Positions 36,340 to 47,900 of a stretch of DNA of 64,000 nucleotides are shown here, piece by piece. Position 1 is the stretch's first letter; each line of letters opens with the position of its first letter. The stretch is taken from the NCBI RefSeq assembly GCF_905220565.1, contig NC_059414.1, positions 2,168,001 through 2,232,000 of the forward strand, given 5' to 3'. The notes beneath the pieces were generated by a model. The model had not been told where the DNA came from, ran no database searches, and saw only the letters and a list, made by a program, of their open reading frames with translations. The translations under genes were made by a program, and so were the position numbers. Source of the DNA: Melitaea cinxia. Lineage: Eukaryota; Arthropoda; Insecta; Lepidoptera; Nymphalidae.

Positions 36340-39300
36340 CTGAAAAATTAAAGAAAAAATATTTTTGAAAAAGACTATTTAGTGTGGAATAACATCTCAC
36401 CCGTATTCGAATTTCTACATTTTTAATAGTATTATATTTTACTTTACTAGGTAACCCCGCAAACGTTGTTTTGCCATATATGATAGCACCTTAATCCTCC
36501 CCCCACCCCCCTTATAACTTAGGGGTATGAAAAATAGATTTTGTTCGATTTTCAGATCTACCCAATACGCGCACAAAATTTCATGAGATTCGGTCAAGCT
36601 TTTTCGGAGGAGTTTAACTGCAAACACCGCGACACGAGAATTTTAAACATAGTGTTACGCACACACAAAGAAACTAGCGCCATCTAGCGGCAACCATAGA
36701 TGGCGTTAGAGGAACTACTGTGGAACTATATAGAACTATAGTCTCGAAAACCGGGTACATGCGCGAACTTTCCAGATGGTCTGGGCCTCGTCTCGGCCGA
36801 TATAAATAGCCGCAGGGAGACGAGCGAGTTCAGTTCAGTTTGAGCGATTTTCGAGGCGACTTCAAAGTGAAAACTAGTGATCAAGAGTGGTACTAGCGAA
36901 ACCTACGACATTGGCTACGACTTAGGACATCGTTGGTGCTTATTGTTTGAACCTAGTGCTAGTGAATAAAGTCTCCAAAAGAGTCAGCAGGTCTTTCTCC
37001 CCAAATCCTTCGAACCCTAGCACGTAACAACTGGTGTCAGAAGTGGGATTTGGAGATGCCATTGACTTCGAGAGAGGACTTCAAGGAGGGCGTCAGGACA
37101 AGGGCACAACGAGTTGCGGAGGCCACACCCACTGGGGACCAAGCTCCACCCACTGTGGGCCAAGCCCCGCCCACCGACCACGCCCTTCATGACCCGCCCA
37201 CTGACCACGCCCCAGGGCCCCGCCCACTCGGGCTCAGGCCCCACCTACTCGGGCTCAGTCCCCTCCCAATCGGGCTCAGGCCACGCCTATTCGGGCTCAG
37301 GCCCCGTCTACTCGGCCTCAGGCCCCGGCTACTCGGGCTCACGTTCGGCCCTCTCATGGGCAGGCCCCACCCCACTTTGTCTCAAGTCCCGCCCACTGGA
37401 TCCACCCACCTTGCCACGCCCACCAGCGACACCGTAGCTTCTACAGACCCTCAAGTGGCTCTTCAATTAAGAAGTTTAATTGAATTAATGGAGCTGCAAA
37501 GGGCTGAAATTCGTAGTGCTTTGCAAGAATCACAAGAGCAAACAAGTTTCAAATTGCAAGAATTACAAGAGCAACAAAAAGAGCAATAAAAGATGTTAGT
37601 GACGCGGTGACTAAGCTTCGAAAAGATGTTGACGTAGTGGAAGAACGAGTTACCGGGATAGGATTGGATGTTGAAAATGTGAAAACCGGCCTCACTGAAC
37701 GACAGAAGAAAGTAGTACGCCTTGAAACCACGGGAGTCGCGATGTCTAGTGGAAGTACCGGAGTGGCGCAAGGACCAAGAGTGAAAGTGCCTCCATATGA
37801 CGGCACTACTCCGTGGAACGCTTATCGTCAACAATTCCAGACTGTGGCTACTGCCAACGGATGGACGGAAGAGCAATGCCTGACCGCTCTCACTGTTGCG
37901 CTTAGAGGGCAAGCTTTGTCGGTTCTGGAAGCACTGCCACATACAGGAAATGGGTTCCAAGACTTGATGGAAGCACTTGAATCCCGATACGGGGAACGAC
38001 ACATGGAGCACGTGTTCCGTGCCCAACTGCGTGACAGAGTCCAACGCTCAGTAGAAGGACTACAACAATGGGCGTTGGAAATTGAAAAACTCGTCAGGAA
38101 GGCACACCCAGGAGCCGACACCAAGATGGTAGACACGAATATTGTTCAAGCATTTGTCGACGGAATCAAAGACCTGGAGGTCAGAGCTGCAGTGAGGCTT
38201 CGTTACCATACCTCGTTAAAAGAAGCATTGGCGCATGCTTTTGAGGTCGAGGCTGTTCGTCATGACATACGGCAGACTCATAAGATCCGCGAGGTCTCTG
38301 CGGAAGTCAAGGAGGTCAAGGCTCCTACGAAGAAAAGCTATGGAGTCATGTGCTACAAGTGCGGCGAAAGGGGCCATCTTCAGCTCAACTGCCCGCAGAA
38401 GGAGACCCAGATAGCAAGGATGAAAAGAATCGAAGAACAAATGGAGGAGCTGAAGAAGCAAAGGGCTTCATCCCCTACCCGGGATCAGGGAAAACGAATA
38501 AAAGCCAGGACTAAGGGGCGAGTACTGGCTGACGTGGAGGAAGCCCCGATAATTGTTATCTCTCTGGCATGCAGCGGTCTGCAAATAGTCTTGCGATTCA
38601 GGGGACTATTAACGGGACGGATTGCAAAATGATTCTAGACACAGGAGCCTCTAGAACAATAGTGAACGTAAAGCTGGTAAAAGCCGCAAGGGAACACAAG
38701 AGGAGAATTAACTGTCGGCTTCTTATGGCCTCCGGTCAGCTAATACCCGTCCTGGGAGAAATGTCAGTTACGATGTATGTAGGGGGTCCTCATACTCTCA
38801 TAACGTTATCGTGGCTGAGATTATGGATGATTGCATCTTGGGTTTGGATTTCATGAAGAAACACAACTGCAGAATTAATGTCACTGACGGAGTTTTCAAG
38901 TGTGGTGAAGAAGAAATCTTCATTCTTGGAGGCGCTTGCGGGAAAGTCGCATGTGTAAAGAAAGTCATTATACCTGGAAGAGCGGAAGCTCGGGTGTTGG
39001 TGAAACTACCGCCAGCTGGAAAGAAAAAGTCAAACAGATGCGTGTTGATCGAAGACACACCTACCAAGACATCGGCGCAAAAACTGATGACGGCGAGAAC
39101 CCTTGTTAGTGGAAGCAGTAACGCTGTGGTGAAGTTTTTGAATCTTGATGATCGCGAGATCTGCTTGAACAAAGGTGACGTCATTGGAAAGTGCGAAGAA
39201 GTTGTCTGGATGAAAAAGTGTAGTTCGATGACAGGCGCAGACTTGGCAAAGAGCAACACCTACGGATTAGTGACTGAGCTACTCGATGACTGCAAGAGCA

Positions 39301-42300
39301 ATCTTACTTATTCGCAGAGCATGAAAGCCAAGAAGTTTTTACAGCGCTATGCGAATATCTTCTCCAGTCACGAAGGGGACCTTGGAAGAAGTGGTCCAGC
39401 ACAGGATAGATACCGGAAGTAAGAGACCAATTCGTCAACGAGCAAGACGGATACCAATTGCAAAGGAAAAAGAAGTTGAAGGCCTTTTGGAGGACATGAG
39501 AAGGAATAAGATTATTGAACCGTCTGCAAGTCCATGGTGCTCACCTGTTGTATTAGTGAAAAAGAAAGATGGTAGTACGAGATTTTGTGTGGACTATAGG
39601 CGTCTCAATGATGTTTCTAAGAAGGACAGTTACCCGTTACCTTGAATCGACGACACTTTGTATACCTTGAGTGGCATGAAATGGTTCTCAACCCAAGATC
39701 TAAAATCTGGATACTGGCAGGTGGAAATTCATCCAAAAGACAAGGAGAAGACAGCTTTCTCGACAGGTAAAGGTTTATGGCAATTTAAAGTCATGCCCTT
39801 CGGATTGTGCAACGCACCTGCCACATTTGAGCGACTCATGGAGTGTGTACTGGCAGGCTTAGTTGGAGAGGCTTGCTTAGTCTACTTAGATGACGTCATC
39901 GTTGTCGGCCGTGACTTCAAGGACCACTTGGAGCAAAACTTGGAGCGAGTTTTCGCTAAAATAGAGGGGGCCAAATTAAAGTTGAACCCGAAAAAGTGTC
40001 GTTTGTTCAGGAATAAGGTCAGTTATCTCGGCCATGTTATCTCCAGTGATGGAATTCAGACAGACTCGGAGAAACTGGAAGCAGTCCAAAAATGGCCTAC
40101 CCCTAAGGACAAAACCGAAGTGCGGGCATTCCTCGGTATGCTCATACTACAGGCGTTTTGTTAAGGGATTCTCAGAGATAGCCAGGCCATTACATCGGCT
40201 GACAGAAGATAAACGACAATTTAGGTGGGATGGGATTGTGAAGATTCTTTTCAGAAACTAAAAAAACATCTGTATGACACACCAATCTTGGGATATTCAC
40301 AAACCGAAGGTCGGTTTATAGTCGACACGGGTGTTATCTCAAAAACAGGGTGAAAGAGAAATGTTATTGCTTATTTCAGCAAATCTTTATCCAAGCCAGA
40401 GATAAAGTACTGTGTGACAAGAAGTGTGAACTCTTGGCTGTTGTAAAGACGCTACAACGTTTCAACAAATATCTCATCGGCAGACAGTTTTTACTGCGAA
40501 CTGATCACGCAGCCTCGAAGTGGCTACTGCAATTCAAGAACCCTGAAGGTCAAGTAGCTCGATGGATTGAGCAGCTTCAGGAGTACGACTTCAAGGCGGA
40601 ACACTGCAGCGGAAAAATGCATGGGAATGCCGACGCACTCTCATGAAGGCCGTGTTCGGAAGACTGCAAACGTTGTGTTAAGCAAGAATCTAATGAAGTA
40701 ACATTAAAGCTAACAAGAACAAGTCCTTTGGCTATCTGGGAGAATGATGCTATGAGGGAAGTTCAAGAAAGAGATGACGACCTTCGGCACATCATCACAT
40801 GGAAGAAACGGGGTGACGTAAAACTAATCTGGAGTGAGGTTGCACCCACTGGCGCTGTCACTAAGGCGTACTGGGCTCAATGGGACAGTCTGATACTTCA
40901 AAACGGAATACTCTACCGGAAATGGGAGAAGACTGACGGCAGAGAGTTCCGCCTTCAGATAATTGTCCCAAGAACGAGAGTACCAGATGTTCTCCGTGAA
41001 ATACATCGGCGTATCAGGAGGTCATTTAGGTGTCAAGAGGACATTAACAAAAGTGCTAGAATAATTTTACTGGTTGCATTGTCGAGATGATGATGTACAG
41101 GATTGGTGCCGCAATTTACTACTTGCGCTGCTGTAAAAGGACCACAGACCAGGAGCCGTGGGAACCTGCGGTTGTATAACGTCGGTGTAGCGTGGGAACG
41201 AATTGCAGTTGATGTAGCGGGGCCGTTTCCTGTAACGGAATCGGGAAACAAGTATTTTATGGTCATCATGGACTACTTCACCAAATGGCCCGAAGTGTTC
41301 GCCATACCAAACCAAGAAGCTACAACAGTCACTTCTAATTTAGTCGAAGAAGTGATATGTCGCTTTGGTGTGCCTCTAGAAATCCATTCTGATCAGGGCA
41401 GGAACTTCGAATCGCAAGTATTCCAGGAAGTGTGCAGAATTTTGGGCATGCGTAAGACGAGGACCACCGCGTACCATCCACAGTCTGATGGAATGGTTGA
41501 GAGAATTAATCAGACCCTTGAGAGGCGTTTGGCGAAATTGGTAGACGACAAACAAAAGGATTGGGACAAGTATATACCACTCTTCCTTCTGTCGTACCGA
41601 ACCGCCGAGCATGAGAGCATAAAAGCTACCCCGGCGTATGTTAATTATGGTAGAGAATTACGAATACCAGTAGACCTATTGACTGGAGGGTCACCGGAGG
41701 GACTAAATACCGTACAAGACTATGTCAGCGATTTAAGGGAAAAAATGCGCTATATACACGCATTGGTTCGGGAAAATGGGTTACAGTCAAGTGAGAACAT
41801 GAAAACCAGATACGACCGGAAATCGAACACGAGCGGCTTCAAGGAAGGGTCACTGGTGTGGCTGCATAACCCAATCCGCCGGAAAAGGAAATCTCCAAAG
41901 TTGCAGACCAAGTGGGACGGTCCATACAAAGTGGTTACCCGACTGAATGATGTGACTTACAGGATTCAAAAGCAACTAAGAGGGTCATTCAAAGTGGTAC
42001 ACATAGACCGTCTGGTGCGTTACCATGGCAGTAACAACGATGCTCGGGACGAGCATCTCTAAGAGGGAAGTAGTGTTACGAACACACAAAGAAACTAGCG
42101 CCATCTAGCGGCAACCATTGAAACCACACAAAGACGGAGACCGCATGAAACTCTCTACTCAATACTAGATGGCGTTAGAGGAACTACTGTGGAACTATAT
42201 CAAGTGACTAGTAATCAAGAGTGGTACCAGCGAAACCTACGACATTGGCTACGACTTAGGACATCGTTAGTGCTTAGTGTTTGAACCTAGTGCTTTGTGT

Positions 42301-44928
42301 TGGACCTAGTGCTAGTGAATAAAGTCTCCAAAAGAGTCAGCAGGTCTTACTCTCCAAATGCTTTGAACCCTAACACGTAACTATACATTAGATGTAAACA
42401 AGCGTACGGACTGTCCCATGGTAAGTACTATGGACAACAAGGACACAGAAAAAATTATAATCATTTGGTCGCCCTACCGTCGCTTTGCTTGCATAAGACA
42501 CGAACGCGGAAAATTTGAGAACAGTATTATTATTTTACAGTGCTCTTCGGCGAGGTTAAGGTACTGTCTCAGTCAGACTGTTCCAGATTTCGATGAAACT
42601 TATTAGACGATGCAATGGTGTGTATAGACGTTTGAAAACGAAAAATAATATCGTGTTTTCACTTTCTTATTGGAATGAGCAGATTATTTATAAATACATT
42701 AAAAATTACAATAAATCAAATACTTTTGTGATAAGTGGCCGCTGCAGTGTGTATATCCCTAGTGGCGATATCTGAGGCTCATTCAGAATCACTTGTTTGG
42801 ACATCAAGTCCAGTTCAATTTCAATTGTTTTCCCCACAGGTGTCATTTCGTGGATCAGGCTTGCCAAATTAATCCGTAATCTAATGATCTTGAAAAAAAA
42901 TTGCATGGTTATAATTTTTTTTTCAACATTTATATCTATCTATCGGTAGTGTGTTATTTTGCGTAAGTTTTTGTTTAAATTATTCTATTTAATTTATTTT
43001 AGACATCAGCTTGATAGAACGGGAAAAAACCATATATTGATATTCTTTTAAGAGAGAAAAACTCTAATTATCTTTTATAATTAATTAAAAACTCAATAGC
43101 CAAATAAATTAAAGACGGTTTAATAATTAAAAGGTAGTTTGTTCATTAGCTTTATCTGCTGTATTTAAAGTTCTCGGGTAGAAACAGAATTAGCTTTCTA
43201 TGATTAATCCGAACAAGCTTTAGGTATTCTCTAAGCTCTTATATTATCGTCACCTATCTCCGAAAAATCTACATTATTTATCACTTCAGCCTATCGCAGT
43301 CCACTGCTGAATATAGGCCTCCCCAGGTTCACGCCAGGCACCCCAGTTTTCCGTAATCCTCATCCACCCTACACCGGCAATCTTACGTAGATCGTCGGTC
43401 CAACGGGCCGGAGGACGTCCCATACTACGTTTGATAGGATTTATGGTTCGTATAATTTTACCTGTTTAGTTATGTGATGACATGGCTCGATAAATATGAT
43501 TGCAGTACTTAAATGGTACGAAGTCCAAATAAATTGCTCGATAATATCACGTCCACTATATTCGGCTTTAAAGCAGAAGAATTTTTGTTATTTTTGCAAT
43601 ATAAGAATTAATTATGTAATAATAGTATGACAAGTAAAAACTACATTTTTGCAAGCACAAAATGCTAAAACTACGAAACTAACATAAGTAATTCCTTATT
43701 TAGAACGCTAAACCTAGAAATAACTGTGTGATGAGGCAAAAAACCCTTATAATATGAATGAATGTGCATATCAGAACGATTTAAGTTTTTTTATCGTACT
43801 TTAAAATGTATGTAAGGTGCGTGCCTACTGCTGTACCTATTAGAACTAATATCCTATTTGTTACGAAGGTACAAGAAAAATTTGTCATACTCTAATAACA
43901 CTTTTAATTCTACTGGACTTACACACAGTTTTTATTTCAAAAATCCCGATATTTAGGCGTCGTTGCAGGCGCCATGGTCACGGGTGACTGAGGAGCTGAG
44001 AACTAGATGCTATTTTGTGGGTAGGCCGCAACGATCTGCCCTTTTGATTTGTCGCTTATCGTTAAGGCGCTTGCACACTATACTTTCGGAGTCTTCATGG
44101 GAACTATTTACCGGAACGCGTATGTTATTTCTATACAATTCCACTGGATGTAACGATTCTGACAATTTGCAGCCGTCTTTCTAGTTGAAATTTGAATACA
44201 TTTTTATTTCAATCGCCTCTCTGACGAGACTTGGTACTAAATGGCGTTCAATCGCAAGTATCTTCGGTACATGGAACTCGATCCAGTGAATTGTGTCTTA
44301 TTGTAGTAGATGTTTTGCTATCAGCGAATTATTGATGTGCATGTTTTTGAGATATGGATTTCTCGGTTTGTCCGATATATGAGCTTCTGAAGCTGCAGCC
44401 AACTTTATGGCCTCCTGTTTTTCAAAAACATACTTTAGTGATCACATATATGTAGATATTGTTCTTGCTGCAGTCAACGTGGCTTTTTTAGGTAATATTT
44501 TCCTTATAGTCTGTGAATTTTGTCAGCGACTCCTTTCACGAATGGTACATATGCCGGTGTCTGTCTACCGTTCGTTTTCGCTTTCGTATTAGTGTAGGAT
44601 GGTTGATGGTCTTCTTGACAAACCCATTAAGCTTGATAGCTGTTTGTAAATACTTTAGATCGTCTTTCAGTTGTACTGTATCTTAAAGATTACACTCTTT
44701 GCATCAGAGAATCAGTAACAGCATGAAGATGCGGCGGATGATAATGAGAAGTAACGAATAGATACTTGTAAGTGTGAGCTTGTTTTCTGAACACTGTTTG
44801 ACCCAATGATCCATCTGAATATACAGAACTTTTGATGTCTAAGAATGGAAAGCCATTATCTTTCTCCTTTAAGCCTCCTTTGCAGTAAGTCCCGTAGAAT
44901 AAAAAGCGAATAAAATGAGAATAAAAAT

Positions 44929-44982
<54 letters not shown>

Positions 44983-47900
44983 ACACACACATACACAAAC
45001 ACACCTGCGCACGCGAAGGCAACCGCAATTTTCTTAGTGTACATTATTTTTAGCAATTATCAAAATGAAACCAAATTTTCTGTAAACAAATATCATAGGT
45101 ACGTACATGATAAAAAAGTTCCATGAATAAAATTTATCGAAGAGGTAGTGACAGATGCCATAGAACTGTTAAACAGCATGAACATGTCTAGGCCACTATC
45201 TTTGTTTATAGATTCTACGAGCTCACAAATCGATGTGTAAAATTTCATGATTTCACGTACATGTTCACAATTAGATCTTATAGCATATGCTGTCACTGAA
45301 CCTGAAATAAAAATAAATAAATAAAACAGCGATCTGTTTATTAGTAATGGTTATGAATGACGTCGATTTTCCTGGCCCACGTCTGGTGAGGCGGGAGTAC
45401 GAGATACGCCTTTCTTGAGAACCTTAACGATGAAAATAAAAGAGTTATATCTCCTCTCATAAATCTGAGGAGGTAGTCAACATTATTTTAAAACTACTAT
45501 TGAGAAGCTTTCTAGTGAAGTTTGAACTAGCGATTTAGCAACACAGTAATTCTTGCACTAAGATTCAAGAAGCGATCGAATTTTTTAGAGGCTCAATATA
45601 CTGAAAATGCAAGTGCACCAATACAGCGTCTTTCTTAAAAGTTTAACATACATAATAATTACAGCACATGCAAAATTTAAAAACAGTAGTCAAAGAAATT
45701 ATAACGAAGTTAAAAGAAAGTAGCTGGATGACCTGCCGTAAAAGCTTTAGAGAAGGTTTTTAATGTCCAGCTTATTAGAATTGCACCTCGAAAGCGGATG
45801 TGGTTGTATTCTTCTTCAAGAATGTGATAATTTTTATCAATTCAGGAATAACAGACCAGTCTCACTTCATAGTTACTAATCGTCGAATTCCTACTACTGG
45901 AATAAGCTGGTTTTTGAAAACGACAACTAAACTGTGGATTACATCCATTCCGATCAGCAGATAGTAGGTAAAGATATATAAATAACAACATTGTTCTACT
46001 TCTTTTAAATAGGTTCATAATGAATACTAATTTAGGACACGAAACTGATTCGTTGCGGATTGGCGAAAATACCACTGTATATTTTATTTAAAAACATCCA
46101 TATATTACCAGATTTCAAATCTTCGATAATTTGGCGTAAGTTTTCGTTAACTGCCTCTATAGAATGAACTATTTCCTGTTTAACCAATAATTTTTCCATA
46201 ATTAATAGAAGTAATCTAATAGCTTCAAATAAAAACAAGGCTTTTATAGATCCTAAAAGTCCTGAAAAAAATGAAAAAAGAGTTAAATGTTCTAAATGTT
46301 TTAGTATAATAATATTTATCTTTATCTAGCACGAAAAAAGCATGAGATTTGAATTTTCTTTTTAACACGTTAAAAATAAAATACTCCAGACCAATTTAGA
46401 AATAATATAACATAAATAAATAAATATCAACACAATACACACACGGTCGCTTGTTCCTAAAGTAAGCAACTTAATGATTGTGTTATAGATAACAGCCGAC
46501 TGGTATAGCTACATTTTTTTTTAATTTATATTTTATGTTATAAAATAATAATAATAATATTATAAAAAAAAAACAAAACACCCGCCTGCGTAAAGAACAA
46601 TTAATATAAAATCAACAGAAAAGCCCGGAAAAAGATAAAAATTCAATAATTCCACAAACCCAGCGAAATAAATCGAAACAATATCAAACACTTCAAAATA
46701 TCAATACGATGTTTCATAAAATTTCGAAGGACTACCGTTTTTTTAATAAATTTTTTATTTATGTCTTTTTAGTTAGACAAACTATGACTATGGGCAAAAC
46801 GGACGAGCTCATACCATTTTTGGTGTGAACTTGTGGAGGCCTATGTCCAGTAGTGGACTGCGAAACTCTAACGTGTGATGATGATGATGATGACGAGTTA
46901 GACAAATTACGTAATCAGTTCAATTCATTAAAAGAGCCTACATCATGTGGTTGATTATGTAATTTTTTAACGATGAGAAAAAACAGAGGAAGTTCTAAAG
47001 TAGCAGCGTATACATTTTTTATGTTTGACCATACATAACTTTTTATAGAGTAGTTCGAATTTGATAATTCTTTTTTTATTGAACAGGCTGAAATTGATCG
47101 TCTCTTATCAAGCGAGGAAGAAGCGTGGCTTGCAGCTTGCTTGGCATAGGCATGGGAAAGAACAAAGTCCACATTTTTTAAACTTTCTTACTGTATTTTT
47201 TTATTAGTATTACGGTAATAATAATCACGATATATTTTTTTTGAAATCCTTGTTTTGAGTCCTTTAAATTCATACTCATATTGTAGTATTCGGAAACAAA
47301 TATTTTTTTCCTTAACTACAATGGCTTAGCACAGCCGTCATGTTTGATTTTATAGCGTCACCTATCTAAGAACACTTGAGCTGCAAAACAGTTATATCTC
47401 AATTATGTAAATCCGTTCAGTGCTTCTAGAGATATGAGGTAATAAAGTATTCTTTTTTTTTACATACATAAAGATGCGCGCGAAAAACGTAACCCTCTTA
47501 TTGCAGTCGGGTAATAAATACGCCATGATTCGTGAGTCGGGACAAAAAGTAACAAAACATATCAAGTAATTTCACAAAAATTAAAATATGATAGAAATTG
47601 TTGTAACTAAATAAATATAAACTTATATTGTGCAAAACAAAATAACTAAAGGGTTTGGTTATTAAAAACTTATCAAACATTGAAATCAAAGCCACAAAGT
47701 AATAAAACATTAGGTCTCAGTCACACCATCGGCTATGTTCCACACGCCAGTCCAACTCAAGTCTTGTTTTATTTTTTGGGTAGGGCGTCGTATGAGCAGA
47801 TACATCACCCTACACCTGTGATACGTAGGCGAAGGTTACCACCATGCTGTCGTTTTGTTTCAAGCTAACCGTATCACACCATGGTGATATGGCTTTCACT

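Larger units (their letters stand above)
36653..42381 (+). mobile_element. Ty3/gypsy LTR retrotransposon, defective
   Basis: Complete in layout: 5' LTR, primer-binding site, gag with CCHC knuckle, protease, reverse transcriptase, RNase H, integrase, polypurine tract, 3' LTR. There is no env-like ORF. Several frameshifts and nonsense codons break gag and pol, so it is not autonomous. It lies in the last intron of the gustatory receptor, in the opposite orientation. Clear 4-bp target duplications are not seen. Confidence 0.9.

Noticed and set aside
37114..37437. Separate protein-coding gene inside gag
   Set aside because: It is the alternative frame of a 21-bp repeat array within the retrotransposon; kept only as a finding.
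36653..42381. Gypsy as an intact, mobile element or endogenous retrovirus
   Set aside because: Gag and pol carry several frameshifts and stops, and no env-like ORF lies between integrase and the 3' LTR.
45842..46075. Hydrophobic minus-strand frames between receptor exons 4 and 5
   Set aside because: Exons 4 and 5 already join in phase, and the frame lacks a good acceptor; it is intron sequence.
46585..46700. Hydrophobic minus-strand frame as the missing receptor exon
   Set aside because: A stop lies immediately upstream with no acceptor between, and its phase does not repair the exon 3 to 4 junction.
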